Below, piece by piece: positions 1 to 9,799 of a stretch of DNA of 64,000 nt. The position numbers were made by a program, and so were the translations under genes. This DNA comes from an uncultured Clostridia bacterium. Lineage in GTDB: Bacteria > Bacillota > Clostridia > Lachnospirales > CAG-274. Location of the stretch: the NCBI GenBank assembly GCA_947630725.1, contig CANRIS010000001.1, forward strand, positions 27,446 to 91,445. Reading direction: 5' to 3'. Positions within the stretch are counted from its first letter, which is position 1, and every line of letters begins with the position of its first letter. Under the pieces are notes generated by a model. That model had not been told where the DNA came from. It saw only the letters and a program-made list of their open reading frames with translations, and did no database searches.

Positions 1-3000
1 ATATAGAGCTTGCTGCGCCTGTCTCCCATATATGGTATTTCAAGGGCATACCCAGCAGAATGGGCATCATTCTCGGCATAAGCCCCAAAAAGCTTGAAGA
101 AGTGCTTTACTTTGCCGCATATGTTGTTCTCGACCCGGGAAAAACCGACCTCGAATATAAAGAGGTGCTGAGAGAACCCCAGTACAGAGAGGCTCTCGAC
201 AAATACGGCAGTCAGTCCTTCAGGGTAGGTATGGGCGCAGAAGCCATAAAAGAGCTTCTTATGAGCATAGACCTTGACGAAGAGGCTGCCAAGCTCAAAG
301 AGGAGCTTAAGGCAGGCGGCAAGGGCGCATCAAAACAAAAAAAGGTAAGAATAATAAAAAAGCTGGAGGTTATAGAGTCCTTCAGAACATCGGGAAACAA
401 GCCCGAATGGATGATACTTGACGTGCTTCCCGTTATACCTCCCGAGCTTCGTCCCATGGTACAGCTTGACGGCGGACGCTTTGCCACGTCAGACCTCAAC
501 GATCTCTACAGGAGAGTCATAAACAGAAACAACCGCCTTAAAAGGCTCATTGAGCTGCAGGCTCCCGACATAATCGTCAGAAACGAAAAGAGAATGCTGC
601 AGGAGGCCGTAGACGCTCTTATAGACAACGGAAGAAGAGGAAAGGCCGTTACGGGCCCCGGCAACAGAGACTTAAAGAGCCTTTCAGATCTCCTTAAAGG
701 AAAGCAGGGACGTTTCCGTCAGAATCTTCTGGGCAAGAGAGTGGACTATTCGGGACGTTCCGTTATAGTCGTAGGCCCCTCGCTGAAAATATATCAGTGC
801 GGTCTGCCAAAAGAAATGGCAATAGAGCTTTTCAAGCCCTTCGTTATGAAAAAGCTTGTTGAAATGGAGCTTGCCCATAATATAAAATCTGCTAAAAGCA
901 AGGTCGAAAAGCTCCAGCCCGAGGTATGGGACGTACTCGAAAACGTAATAAAAGAACATCCCGTTATGCTGAACCGCGCCCCCACTCTCCACAGACTGGG
1001 TATTCAGGCCTTTGAGCCTGTTCTGGTAGAGGGCAAGGCTCTTAAGCTGCACCCCCTTGTATGTACCGCATACAATGCCGACTTTGACGGCGACCAGATG
1101 GCTATACACGTTCCTCTGTCGGTAGAGGCTCAGGCAGAGTGCCGTTTTCTTCTGCTTTCGCCCAACAACCTCTTAAAGCCCTCGGACGGAGAGCCTGTGA
1201 CGGTTCCTACTCAGGATATGGTCTTGGGTATTTATTACCTCACAATGAAAAGAGGCGCCAAAAGGGACGAAAACGGAAACCTTGTCCACGTATTCAAGGA
1301 CGAAAACGAGGCTCTTCTGGCATATGACAACAAGGTCATAACTCTCCACGAGGCCATCAGGGTAAGACGTACCCTTGAAATAAACGGAAAAACCGAGTCA
1401 AAAATAATCGAAACGACTGCGGGCAGAATTATTTTCAACGAAATAATACCCCAGGATATAGGCTTTGTTGACAGAACAAAGGATGAAAACCGTTTTCTCT
1501 ATGAGATCGACTTCCTTACGGGCAAAAAAGAACTCGGAAAGATCATCAACCGCTGCATAAACAAGCACCCCGCCACCGAAACTGCGGTAGTGCTTGACAA
1601 TATAAAGTCTCTCGGCTTCAAGTTTTCGACAAGAGCCGCTCTCACGGTATCAGTCTCGGATATGAAGATCCCCGAAGTAAAGGAAACATACCTTGCAGAG
1701 GGCGATAAGGAAGTAGAAAAAATAACAAAGCTCTACAGACGAGGACTTATGACGGACGAGGAGCGCCACGAAAAGGTCATCGACATATGGGAAAAAACCG
1801 ATGAAAAAATCACCGATGCCCTTCTTGACGGTCTCGGAGAATACAACGATATATATATGATGGCTCACTCGGGAGCCAGAGGTTCAAACAGACAGATCAA
1901 ACAGCTTGCAGGTATGCGAGGACTTATGGCGTCTCCTACGGGAGATACAATCGAGCTGCCCATAAAAGCCAACTTCCGTGAGGGACTTTCCGTTCAGGAG
2001 TACTTCATTTCGGCTCACGGCGCAAGAAAAGGTCTCTCGGACACGGCGCTGCGTACAGCCGACTCGGGCTATCTCACAAGAAGGCTCGTGGACGTATCTC
2101 AGGATATGATCGTCAGGGAACACGACTGCGCAAAGCATCTTGACAAGATCCCGGGAATGTGGGTATCTGCATTTATGGATGGCAGAGAAACAATAGAGCC
2201 TCTCACCGACAGAATCAGGGGACGTTTCTCCGTATATGACATATATCACCCCGAAACGGGAAAGCTTATCGTGAAAGCCGACTCTATGATCTCTCCCGAT
2301 CAGGCTGAGGAGATCGCCGCCGCAGGCATAGAGAGAGTATATATAAGAAATATACTCTCCTGCCATTCAAAGAACGGCGTATGCTCAAAGTGCTACGGAG
2401 CAAATATGGCATCGGCAAGACTTGTCAGAATAGGCGAATCCGTAGGTATCATAGCGGCGCAGTCCATAGGCGAGCCGGGTACTCAGCTTACTATGCGTAC
2501 CTTCCACACCGGCGGCGTTTCGGGCAGCGACCTTACACAGGGTCTCCCCAGAGTAGAGGAGCTTTTTGAGGCAAGAAAGCCCAAGGGCGTTGCCATTATA
2601 GCCGAAAAGGGAGGAAAAGTCACCGTTGACGACACAAAGGCCCAGAGCAAGGTATTTGTTGACGAGGGTGACGGAAACACGGCTGAATATTCCATTCCCT
2701 ACGGTTCGAGAATAAAGGTTTCAAGCGACAGCGAAATAGAGGCAGGCGATCCGCTTACCGAAGGTTCGATAGATCCCCATGATATACTGAGGATAAACGG
2801 CATAAGAGGAGTTCAGGACTATATCCTTAAGGAAGTACAGAGAGTGTACAGACTTCAGGGCGTTGATATAAACGACAAGCATATTGAGATCATCGTCCGT
2901 CAGATGCTTAAGAGAGTCAAGATCGACTACAGCGGCGACACCGATATGCTTGCAGGCAACTATGTGGACTGGCTCGACTATGACGAAAAGGTAGCCGAGG

Positions 3001-3623
3001 TTGTGGACTACAACAGACAAAGCGCCGAAGAAAATATAAAATATATAGAGGGCAGCTCTGCCGAAACTATATTTGACGGAAATATGCCCAAGGATATAGA
3101 CAGCTATAACAACAATGCGGCAGCCCTCAACGAAAGTATATTTGAATACAACGACAATATAATAGAGGGTATCGGCGACAATGCCGAAATATCGGAGCTT
3201 CTGCCCGGAAACAAGGGCAATCTTCAGACCTACAACAGCCGCATAGACGTATACAACCGCTATGCCGAAGAAAAGGGCTTTCCGCAGCTTCTCAGAGCCT
3301 ATGTGGGACTTCCCAAGGGTCAAAGAACCCTCCTCGGCATAACAAAGGCTTCTCTTGCTACCGATTCATTTCTGTCGGCAGCCTCGTTCCAGGAGACCAC
3401 AAGAGTCCTCACCGAGGCCGCAATAAAGGGCAAGATCGACAACCTTATCGGTCTTAAGGAAAATGTAATTATAGGAAAGCTTATCCCTGCGGGAACAGGT
3501 ATGAACAGCTACAGAAAGATCGACCTTAAGCTGGTTGACAGAGAAGAGGCCGCAGGTCAGGCGGCGGCAGCCGAAGCCGCAGGCGTAATATCCGATGAGA
3601 TCGTTTCGGATATTTCCGAATAA
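1..3623 (+). CDS. rpoC: DNA-directed RNA polymerase beta' subunit (5'-truncated by window edge)
   Basis: Largest catalytic subunit of RNA polymerase. The reading frame is open from base 3 ([15 protein letters not shown], a conserved N-terminal stretch), so only the first part of the gene, including the N-terminal zinc finger, lies outside the window; the ATG at 60 is internal. The active-site motif NADFDGDQM is encoded near 1074-1100, the C-terminal zinc-site cysteines ([11 protein letters not shown]) near 2360-2395, and the trigger-loop region with the conserved [13 protein letters not shown] follows. Between LAGNYVD (about 2970) and [14 protein letters not shown] (about 3335) there are roughly 110 residues where Bacillus subtilis RpoC, as I recall it, has about 30. 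This extra segment is rich in Asn, Tyr, Ile and Glu. The rest is ordinary RpoC, so the gene is intact and the insert is probably a lineage-specific surface extension. A weak hairpin follows the stop. Confidence 0.97.
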   Translation, partial: IELAAPVSHIWYFKGIPSRMGIILGISPKKLEEVLYFAAYVVLDPGKTDLEYKEVLREPQYREALDKYGSQSFRVGMGAEAIKELLMSIDLDEEAAKLKEELKAGGKGASKQKKVRIIKKLEVIESFRTSGNKPEWMILDVLPVIPPELRPMVQLDGGRFATSDLNDLYRRVINRNNRLKRLIELQAPDIIVRNEKRMLQEAVDALIDNGRRGKAVTGPGNRDLKSLSDLLKGKQGRFRQNLLGKRVDYSGRSVIVVGPSLKIYQCGLPKEMAIELFKPFVMKKLVEMELAHNIKSAKSKVEKLQPEVWDVLENVIKEHPVMLNRAPTLHRLGIQAFEPVLVEGKALKLHPLVCTAYNADFDGDQMAIHVPLSVEAQAECRFLLLSPNNLLKPSDGEPVTVPTQDMVLGIYYLTMKRGAKRDENGNLVHVFKDENEALLAYDNKVITLHEAIRVRRTLEINGKTESKIIETTAGRIIFNEIIPQDIGFVDRTKDENRFLYEIDFLTGKKELGKIINRCINKHPATETAVVLDNIKSLGFKFSTRAALTVSVSDMKIPEVKETYLAEGDKEVEKITKLYRRGLMTDEERHEKVIDIWEKTDEKITDALLDGLGEYNDIYMMAHSGARGSNRQIKQLAGMRGLMASPTGDTIELPIKANFREGLSVQEYFISAHGARKGLSDTALRTADSGYLTRRLVDVSQDMIVREHDCAKHLDKIPGMWVSAFMDGRETIEPLTDRIRGRFSVYDIYHPETGKLIVKADSMISPDQAEEIAAAGIERVYIRNILSCHSKNGVCSKCYGANMASARLVRIGESVGIIAAQSIGEPGTQLTMRTFHTGGVSGSDLTQGLPRVEELFEARKPKGVAIIAEKGGKVTVDDTKAQSKVFVDEGDGNTAEYSIPYGSRIKVSSDSEIEAGDPLTEGSIDPHDILRINGIRGVQDYILKEVQRVYRLQGVDINDKHIEIIVRQMLKRVKIDYSGDTDMLAGNYVDWLDYDEKVAEVVDYNRQSAEENIKYIEGSSAETIFDGNMPKDIDSYNNNAAALNESIFEYNDNIIEGIGDNAEISELLPGNKGNLQTYNSRIDVYNRYAEEKGFPQLLRAYVGLPKGQRTLLGITKASLATDSFLSAASFQETTRVLTEAAIKGKIDNLIGLKENVIIGKLIPAGTGMNSYRKIDLKLVDREEAAGQAAAAEAAGVISDEIVSDISE

Positions 3624-3664
3624 ACAGCCGTACGCAGATAAAGCGTCAGGCACTGAAATTTTTG

Positions 3665-3697
3665 TACTGCTTCGGTCTTTCGTACCGAGGCAGTATG
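3665..3697 (+). terminator. Hairpin after rpoC, possible weak terminator
   Basis: TACTGCTTCGG (3665-3675) pairs with CCGAGGCAGTA (3684-3694), allowing G-U, and is followed only by TGTTTAT. It could attenuate the rpoC operon before aroG, but the T-tract is poor. Confidence 0.4.
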
Positions 3698-3719
3698 TTT
3701 ATAAAGGAGTTTGTTTTAA

Positions 3720-4751
3720 ATGAGTTTCACAAGAATAAGAAAAATGCCCACTGTCGAGGAGGTTCTTGACGCTCTGCCCCTGCCGGAGGAGCTGCAGAAA
3801 ATTCGTCTTGAAAGAGACAGGGAGCTAAAGGATATTTTCGAGGGAAAGGACAGCCGATTCATCGTCATAATAGGTCCCTGCTCGGCCGACAGCGAGGAGC
3901 CTGTCCTCGACTATCTTTCAAGACTTGCCAAAATAAACGAAGAAGTAAAGGATAAGCTTTTCATCATTCCCAGAATATACACGGCAAAACCGAGAACAAC
4001 GGGAGAGGGCTATAAGGGACTTATGCACCAGCCCGACCCCGAAAAACAGGCAAACCTGCTTGAAGGTATTCTGGCGCTGAGGCGGCTTCATATAAAAGCC
4101 ATAAGAGAAACTCATTTTACCGCCGCCGATGAAATGCTCTACCCCGCAAACCTCCCCTTCGTTGACGATATTCTTGCATATATAGCCGTTGGCGCAAGAA
4201 GCGTTGAAAATCAGCAGCACCGCCTTACATCAAGCGGCATTTCGGTGCCTGTGGGTATGAAAAACCCCACATCGGGAGACTTAAGCGTTATGTTCAACTC
4301 AATAAAGGCGGCTCAGGCGAGCCACGAGTTTGTCTACAGCGGTTATGAGGTATCCACCAGCGGCAACCCCTACGCCCACGCCATTTTAAGAGGATATACA
4401 AGCAAGCACGGCAACAGCCTCCAGAACTATCACTATGAGGATCTTATTCTTACGGCAAATATGTACGCAAAAGGCAGCTATCAGAACCCTGCTATCATCG
4501 TGGACACAAACCACTCCAACTCGGGAAAGCAGTATAAGGAGCAGCCGAGAATCGTCAGCGAGATACTCCACAGCCGCAGATGCAACATAGTGCTTAAAAA
4601 TGCCGTAAAGGGCGTTATGATAGAAAGCTACATTGAGGAGGGAAACCAGCCCATCTCCCACAACCACGTCTACGGAAAGTCCATCACAGACGCTTGCCTC
4701 GGTTGGAGCGACACCGAAAAGCTTCTGTACAAAATGGCAGAAGAAACGTAA
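3720..4751 (+). CDS. aroG: 3-deoxy-7-phosphoheptulonate (DAHP) synthase, AroG/F type
   Basis: First enzyme of the shikimate pathway: condenses phosphoenolpyruvate and erythrose-4-phosphate to DAHP in the cytosol. The 343-residue protein has the length and motifs of the class I alpha (AroF/G/H) family: IGPCSADS near residue 52, TAKPRTTG near residue 90, GARSVENQQHR near residue 160, and KNPTSGD near residue 180. A good AAAGGAG site precedes the ATG at 3720. It stands alone after rpoC and is closed by a strong terminator. Other shikimate genes (aroE, aroK-aroQ) lie 14 kb further on. The N-terminal segment is the region that carries feedback sites in this family, but which amino acid inhibits it cannot be read from sequence. 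Confidence 0.95.
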   Translation: MSFTRIRKMPTVEEVLDALPLPEELQKIRLERDRELKDIFEGKDSRFIVIIGPCSADSEEPVLDYLSRLAKINEEVKDKLFIIPRIYTAKPRTTGEGYKGLMHQPDPEKQANLLEGILALRRLHIKAIRETHFTAADEMLYPANLPFVDDILAYIAVGARSVENQQHRLTSSGISVPVGMKNPTSGDLSVMFNSIKAAQASHEFVYSGYEVSTSGNPYAHAILRGYTSKHGNSLQNYHYEDLILTANMYAKGSYQNPAIIVDTNHSNSGKQYKEQPRIVSEILHSRRCNIVLKNAVKGVMIESYIEEGNQPISHNHVYGKSITDACLGWSDTEKLLYKMAEET

Positions 4752-4774
4752 CAGAAATATAATATAGATATAAT

Positions 4775-4807
4775 AAAAAAGGCAGCAGAGTACGCTGTCT
4801 TTTTTTG
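4775..4807 (+). terminator. Rho-independent terminator of aroG
   Basis: GGCAGC (4781-4786) and GCTGTC (4795-4800) form a stem extended by AAAAAA/TTTTTT on either side, giving a canonical U-tract. Confidence 0.85.
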
Positions 4808-4854
4808 TCGGAAACTTCATAAAAGCTTTTGCGGCTTAAAATTTCGTTGGTCTA

Positions 4855-4883
4855 TTGACATATATCCTACAATAAAGTATAAT
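4855..4883 (+). promoter_or_regulatory. Sigma-A promoter of the fur/perR-like gene
   Basis: TTGACA at 4855-4860 and TATAAT at 4878-4883, separated by 17 bp: a perfect consensus promoter. The strength suggests it needs repression, which fits the overlapping operator. Confidence 0.9.
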
Positions 4884-4897
4884 AGGAATAAATCCTA
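4865..4897. promoter_or_regulatory. Candidate Fur/PerR-family operator overlapping the promoter
   Basis: TAGGA (4883-4887) and TCCTA (4893-4897) form a perfect inverted repeat with a 5-bp spacer just downstream of the -10 box. A third arm, TCCTA (4865-4869), lies in the promoter spacer. An inverted repeat at the start site upstream of a Fur-family gene suggests autorepression (inference). The sequence does not closely match the classic PerR or Fur box. Confidence 0.55.
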
Positions 4898-4968
4898 ATA
4901 GTGATTCTGTATCTGACTTTGGAGCGGATACAGGTACAACACAACAAACGGAAAGGAGGGTGTCTTGT

Positions 4969-5397
4969 ATGAGCCTTAGCCGCAGAGGAAGAAATACAAA
5001 ACAGAGAAAGCTTATTATGGAGGCCGTACAGTCAAGGTGCGACCACCCCTCCGCCGATGATATTTTTATAAGCGTAAGAAAACAGGACAAAAAAATCAGC
5101 AAGGGTACCGTATACCGAAACCTCAACATATTGGCGGAAACAGGCAGCATATGCCACGTCAGAGTTCCATCCGCCGACAGATACGATTCGAGAACAGATA
5201 TGCACTATCATATGTTCTGCGCCTCCTGCGGCGTTGTGGTGGACGCCCCCATACCCTACAACGAAAAATACGACAAGCTTGCGGAAGAAATATCGGGCTT
5301 CAGAATAGACCGCCACAGAACCGTATTTGAGGGACTTTGCTCCGAATGCAGAAAAAAATACGAAGAACAGGACACAAATAAACAAATAAACAAATAA
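4969..5397 (+). CDS. Fur-family transcriptional regulator (PerR-like)
   Basis: Metal-dependent repressor of the Fur superfamily, about 142 residues. An N-terminal winged helix-turn-helix (KISKGTVYRNLNIL) is followed by a dimerisation domain with an HYH metal-binding motif and two CxxC pairs (CASC, CSEC) that hold the structural zinc. I place the start at the ATG at 4969, 9 nt after AAAGGAGG (4952-4959); the GTG at 4960 directly abuts that site and is unlikely. The next gene, 55 bp on, is a rubrerythrin fusion. This makes a PerR-type peroxide sensor more likely than an iron Fur, because PerR controls rubrerythrin in clostridia (established). The PerR/Fur distinction itself is inference. Confidence 0.85.
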   Translation: MSLSRRGRNTKQRKLIMEAVQSRCDHPSADDIFISVRKQDKKISKGTVYRNLNILAETGSICHVRVPSADRYDSRTDMHYHMFCASCGVVVDAPIPYNEKYDKLAEEISGFRIDRHRTVFEGLCSECRKKYEEQDTNKQINK

Positions 5398-5452
5398 ATA
5401 AATATACAAATAACACACAAAATCTCAAAATCTCAACAAAGGGAGGGATCAT

Positions 5453-7543
5453 ATGTCAATTTATAAATGCAGCGTCTGCGGTATGATTTTTGACGAAGAA
5501 AAACAGGGCAAAAAAATCACCGATATAACCGTCTGCCCCGTGTGCGGACAGCCTGTCTCAAGGTTTGAGCCTGTTGAAGATGCGCCGCAAACGCCGGATA
5601 TATCAGACGGAGAGCTTGCCTATGACGATACATATGCAAGGCTCGACAAAACGTCCCGTTATATGAACGAAATCCACGAAATGGCTGTTACGGGAGCTTC
5701 CTTAAGCAGCTCTATGGGTACGCTTATGCCTATGCCGTCATGGGATGACATACTCATTCTTGGGGCGCAGCTTGATCCTCAGCCCCTCAACGACAACGAC
5801 AGCGTAAACACCTCCACCGTAATAGGCAAAAACGCAAAAAAACCTATGGTCATCGAAAACCCCGTTTTTATATCGCATATGTCCTTCGGGGCGCTGTCAA
5901 AAGAGGTCAAAACGGCTCTTTCAAAAGGCTCCGCTATGGCAAAAACGGCTATGTGCAGCGGTGAGGGAGGCATACTTCCCGAAGAAAAGGCTGCGGCGTA
6001 CAAATATATATTTGAATATGTACCCAACAAATACAGTGTTACCGATGAAAACCTACGCACATCGGACGCCATAGAAATAAAGATAGGACAAGGCACAAAG
6101 CCCGGTATGGGCGGACATCTGCCGGGAGAAAAGGTTACTCCCGAGGTCGCCGCCATACGAGGCAAAAAAATGGGAGAGGATATACAAAGCCCCTCAAAAT
6201 TCCCCGAAATAGGCTCAAAACAGGATCTTAAGGCTATGGTAGATATGCTGAGAGAGCGTTCGGGCGGCAGACCCATAGGCATAAAAATAGCCGCAGGAAG
6301 AATAGAAAGAGATCTCGAGTGCTGCGTATATGCAGGAGCCGATTTCGTGACTATCGACGGCAGAGGCGGCGCCACGGGTTCGAGTCCCTTCTTCCTGAGA
6401 GAGGCCACGAGCGTACCCACAATATACGCCCTGCACAGAGCAAGAAAATATCTCGACAGCGTAGGCTCCGACATTTCCCTCATAATTACAGGCGGTCTGA
6501 GGGTATCGTCAGACTTTGCAAAGGCTATCGCCATGGGAGCGGACGCAGTAGCCATAGCCAGCGCGGGACTTATTGCGGCGGCCTGTCAGCAATATCGCAT
6601 CTGCGGCAGCGGAAAATGCCCTGTCGGGGTCGCAACTCAGGATCCTGCACTGAGAGCAAGGCTCAATGTGGACGCAGCCGCCAAGAGAGTAGCAAATTTT
6701 CTGAACGTATCCCTTAAGGAGCTTAAAACATTCGCAAGAATAACGGGACACAGGGACATACACTCCCTTTCGCCATCTGACCTTGTGACCCTTGACAAAA
6801 ATATAGCAAAATACACCGAAATCAAGCACGCCGGCTGCGCCGATGCTGCTTTTGAAAATAATATTATAAAAAAGGAGAGTGTTAAAATGAAAAAATACAA
6901 ATGTCTTATCTGCGGAGAGATTTTTGAGGTACCCGAAGGCACAGAGGCCGTATGCCCACGCTGCAAAGCCACGGCTGACAAGCTTCAGCTGATCGAGGAC
7001 GACAAGAAAACAAAATACTCGGGTACTCAGACCGAAAAGAACCTTGAGGCAGCCTTTGCAGGCGAGTCACAGGCAAGAAACAAATATACCTACTTTGCAT
7101 CGGTGGCAAAGAAGGAGGGCTATGAGCAGATCTCAGCTCTTTTCCTCAAAACCGCCGACAACGAAAAAGAACACGCAAAGCTTTGGCTCAAGGAGCTTAA
7201 GGGTATAGGAAATACCACAGAAAACTTAAAGGCTGCAGCCGATGGCGAAAACTACGAGTGGACAGATATGTATGACGGCTTTGCAAAAACAGCCGAAGAA
7301 GAGGGTTTTCCCGAGCTTGCGGCAAAATTCCGTATGGTAGGCGAGATCGAAAAGCACCACGAAGAAAGATACCGCGCGCTTCTTAAGAATATCGAAACGG
7401 CAAAGGTATTTGAAAAGAGCGAAGTAAAGATCTGGGAATGCCGCAACTGCGGACACATTATGATAGGCACAAAGGCTCCCGATATTTGCCCCGTTTGCAA
7501 TCACCCTCAGAGCTTTTTCGAGATCCACGCAGAAAACTATTGA
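5453..7543 (+). CDS. Rubredoxin / glutamate-synthase-like FMN domain / rubrerythrin fusion protein
   Basis: A 696-residue redox fusion. Residues 1-45 form a rubredoxin-like knuckle (CSVCG, CPVCG). Residues about 75-470 match the FMN-binding domain of glutamate synthase, including the [3Fe-4S] pattern C-x5-C-x4-C in [12 protein letters not shown]. Residues 479-515 are a second rubredoxin-like zinc/iron knuckle (CLICG, CPRC). Residues about 525-650 are the rubrerythrin diiron four-helix domain ([29 protein letters not shown]). Residues 660-690 are a C-terminal rubredoxin (CRNCG, CPVC). A clear AAAGGAG (6871-6877) and ATG (6887, in frame) sit exactly at the junction, so the rubrerythrin half (218 aa) may also be made alone. 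Rubrerythrin reduces peroxide in anaerobes. The GltB-like half lacks the amidotransferase domain, so it is probably an FMN oxidoreductase feeding electrons, not a glutamate synthase (inference). The Fur-family regulator upstream fits oxidative-stress control. Confidence 0.9.
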   Translation: MSIYKCSVCGMIFDEEKQGKKITDITVCPVCGQPVSRFEPVEDAPQTPDISDGELAYDDTYARLDKTSRYMNEIHEMAVTGASLSSSMGTLMPMPSWDDILILGAQLDPQPLNDNDSVNTSTVIGKNAKKPMVIENPVFISHMSFGALSKEVKTALSKGSAMAKTAMCSGEGGILPEEKAAAYKYIFEYVPNKYSVTDENLRTSDAIEIKIGQGTKPGMGGHLPGEKVTPEVAAIRGKKMGEDIQSPSKFPEIGSKQDLKAMVDMLRERSGGRPIGIKIAAGRIERDLECCVYAGADFVTIDGRGGATGSSPFFLREATSVPTIYALHRARKYLDSVGSDISLIITGGLRVSSDFAKAIAMGADAVAIASAGLIAAACQQYRICGSGKCPVGVATQDPALRARLNVDAAAKRVANFLNVSLKELKTFARITGHRDIHSLSPSDLVTLDKNIAKYTEIKHAGCADAAFENNIIKKESVKMKKYKCLICGEIFEVPEGTEAVCPRCKATADKLQLIEDDKKTKYSGTQTEKNLEAAFAGESQARNKYTYFASVAKKEGYEQISALFLKTADNEKEHAKLWLKELKGIGNTTENLKAAADGENYEWTDMYDGFAKTAEEEGFPELAAKFRMVGEIEKHHEERYRALLKNIETAKVFEKSEVKIWECRNCGHIMIGTKAPDICPVCNHPQSFFEIHAENY
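6871..6889 (+). promoter_or_regulatory. Internal ribosome-binding site and start codon within the fusion gene
   Basis: AAAGGAG at 6871-6877, 9 nt before an in-frame ATG at 6887. The surrounding DNA looks like a former intergenic region that lost its stop codon. It marks where a free-standing rubrerythrin would begin. Confidence 0.65.
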
Positions 7544-7551
7544 TTTTATTG

Positions 7552-7578
7552 CCCTCCCGCTTCAGGGAGGGTCTTTGT
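7552..7578 (+). terminator. Rho-independent terminator after the rubrerythrin fusion
   Basis: CCCTCCC (7552-7558) pairs with GGGAGGG (7565-7571) around a 6-nt loop and is followed by TCTTTGTTTT. Confidence 0.85.
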
Positions 7579-7643
7579 TTTCCTAAAACTGCTCCGTTTT
7601 GCCAATATTTTTTCATAAATTGAAAATTAGACTTTTATACATA

Positions 7644-7672
7644 TTGATTTTATTATTCTCAGGTGGTATTAT
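7644..7672 (+). promoter_or_regulatory. Promoter for the membrane protein-gltX operon
   Basis: TTGATT (7644-7649), 17-bp spacer, TATTAT (7667-7672), about 75 bp upstream of the start codon at 7748. Confidence 0.6.
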
Positions 7673-7747
7673 ATAAGGAAACACCGATCAAACGGAGGTC
7701 ACAACAAACAACAAAAGAGCGCTTTGGCTTTATCAAGGAGGAAAAAT

Positions 7748-8266
7748 ATGAGCGAAAAGAAAAACAAAAAGACAAAAAAACCATATGATCCCGAAAAAAG
7801 AGCGAGAATAAAATATTATTTCAAACTCAGCGGAGGTCTTGCGCTGATACTTCTGTGCGTTGCGGCAGGTATGTTTTTTTATCTGAGGCACGAGGCTCTC
7901 GACTACAGACAGCAGCGTGTTTCGGAACTTGTCGAGGGTATGGAGGACGCAAAGGAGCTGTGCGCCGATACTCTCAGATCCTACGATGCCGAAAGCGACA
8001 TACTCGAAAGCATAGATACCCAATATGAAAACGCAATGAAGGAAAGCGATATTTTTCAGCAATATTATCTTGTTGACGGAATCATCGACTATACGCTTTC
8101 AAACCTCTACACAATAATTACCTTCAAGCATCAGGAGGACGCCCGTGAGGGAAACGCATGGACAAACTATGAAGAGGACATAAACAAGATAATAGACGTC
8201 AAGACAAGTCTCGGCGCCATAAAAGAACAGATTTCAAGCATAGATCCGGATAACGTGATAAAATAA
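7748..8266 (+). CDS. Small single-pass membrane protein of unknown function
   Basis: I do not recognise a family. The protein is about 172 residues: a highly charged Lys-rich N-terminus (about 25 residues), one transmembrane helix (GGLALILLCVAAGMFFYL), then an extracytoplasmic helical region rich in Glu, Asp and Ala. The start is the ATG at 7748 with AAGGAGG at 7735-7741; an upstream in-frame codon at 7724 lacks a site. It is 15 bp from gltX and shares its promoter, so the two are co-transcribed. The topology (short cytoplasmic basic tail, outside coiled domain) is an inference from charge. Confidence 0.7.
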   Translation: MSEKKNKKTKKPYDPEKRARIKYYFKLSGGLALILLCVAAGMFFYLRHEALDYRQQRVSELVEGMEDAKELCADTLRSYDAESDILESIDTQYENAMKESDIFQQYYLVDGIIDYTLSNLYTIITFKHQEDAREGNAWTNYEEDINKIIDVKTSLGAIKEQISSIDPDNVIK

Positions 8267-8281
8267 GGAGAAAAACCGATT

Positions 8282-9715
8282 ATGATAAGAACAAGATTTG
8301 CGCCAAGCCCCACAGGGTATATGCATATAGGAAACCTGAGAACGGCTCTGTACGAATATTTTATAGCAAAGCACGCAGGAGGAAAATTTATACTCCGAAT
8401 AGAGGATACCGACCGTGAAAGATATGTTGACGGAGCCGTGGACATTATTTATAAAACTCTCGAAACCGCAGGAATAAAGCATGACGAGGGTCCCGATGTA
8501 GGAGGCGACTACGGTCCGTATGTTCAGTCCGAAAGACAGAACGACTATATGAAGTATGCCCTTATGCTTGTGGAAAAGGGAGAGGCATACTACTGCTTCT
8601 GCACAAAGGAAAGACTTGACAAGCTCAGGGAGGACGGAGACACAGGCGTAAAATATGACAGGCACTGTCTCTCTCTGTCAAAGGAGGAAATAGAAGAAAA
8701 CCTCAGAAACAACGTCCCCTTTGTAATAAGACAAAAAATAAGAGAGGGCAAAACCACATTTGTGGACGAGGTATATGGAGAGGTCACCGTTGACAACGAG
8801 GATATGGAGGATCAGATCCTCATAAAGTCGGACGGTATGCCCACCTATAATTTTGCAAACGTAATAGACGATCACCTTATGAATATAACCCATGTGATCA
8901 GGGGAAACGAATATCTTTCGTCCACCCCAAAATACAACCTTCTCTATGAGGCCTTCGGCTGGGAGATACCCACATATATACACGTTGCGCCCGTTATGAA
9001 GGATAAGCACGAAAAGCTCTCAAAGCGAAACGGAGACGCATCCTTTCAGGATCTTCTTAAAAAAGGCTATCTGCCCGAGGCTATTGTGAATTATATAACC
9101 CTGCTGGGCTGGGCTCCCAAGGAAAACAGAGAGATTTTCACCATAGATGAGCTTATCGAAATTTTCGACATAAAAGGCATATCCAAGTCCCCTGCTATTT
9201 TCGACCCCGAAAAGCTCAGATGGATGAACGGAGAGTATATAAAGGCTATGGACTTTGAGGACTTTTATAAAATGGCTGAGTCTGTGCTTAAAAACGCCAT
9301 TAAAACAGAGGGCATTGACCTTAGATCGGTAGCCGGAATGGTTAAGTCAAGAGTGTGTACGGTATATGAGATCCCCGAAATGATCGACTTTATAGACGAG
9401 CTGCCCGATTATGACAAGTCACTCTACAAGCACAAAAAAATGAAAACTAACGAAGAAAACTCTCTTGATTTTTTAAGGCTCATAATACCCGTACTCGAAA
9501 AGGCCGAAAACTGGGACAACGACAGCCTTTATGAAGTTATGGTGCAGACGGCAAAGGACAACGGCCTTAAAAACGGTCAGATACTCTGGCCTGTGAGAAC
9601 GGCTCTTTCGGGCAAACCCACCACCCCCTGCGGAGCCTCCGAGCTGTGCGTACTTCTGGGAAAAGAAGAAACATTAAAACGACTTTCTGAAGGTATAGAA
9701 ATTCTGACAAAATGA
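8282..9715 (+). CDS. gltX: Glutamyl-tRNA synthetase
   Basis: Charges tRNA-Glu (and, in organisms lacking GlnRS, also tRNA-Gln) with glutamate. The 477-residue class I synthetase shows the HIGH-type motif MHIGN at residues 14-18 after FAPSPTG, and the KMSKS-type motif KLSKR at about 244-248, followed by the helical anticodon-binding domain. Length is usual for bacterial GltX. The start ATG at 8282 has AAGGAG 10 nt upstream. Co-transcribed with the small membrane protein before it. Confidence 0.96.
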   Translation: MIRTRFAPSPTGYMHIGNLRTALYEYFIAKHAGGKFILRIEDTDRERYVDGAVDIIYKTLETAGIKHDEGPDVGGDYGPYVQSERQNDYMKYALMLVEKGEAYYCFCTKERLDKLREDGDTGVKYDRHCLSLSKEEIEENLRNNVPFVIRQKIREGKTTFVDEVYGEVTVDNEDMEDQILIKSDGMPTYNFANVIDDHLMNITHVIRGNEYLSSTPKYNLLYEAFGWEIPTYIHVAPVMKDKHEKLSKRNGDASFQDLLKKGYLPEAIVNYITLLGWAPKENREIFTIDELIEIFDIKGISKSPAIFDPEKLRWMNGEYIKAMDFEDFYKMAESVLKNAIKTEGIDLRSVAGMVKSRVCTVYEIPEMIDFIDELPDYDKSLYKHKKMKTNEENSLDFLRLIIPVLEKAENWDNDSLYEVMVQTAKDNGLKNGQILWPVRTALSGKPTTPCGASELCVLLGKEETLKRLSEGIEILTK

Positions 9716-9799
9716 CTCAAAGCAAATTTATAAATAAATTTTTAAGATAATAATATAATCAAAGAAAACGGATTTTTAGGATAATTGGAGGTTTTTTAA

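Noticed and set aside
2721..3323. A 200-codon antisense open frame opposite rpoC
   Set aside because: It is an artefact of the codon bias of rpoC, with no ribosome-binding site or family match. The same holds for the other antisense frames under the large genes.
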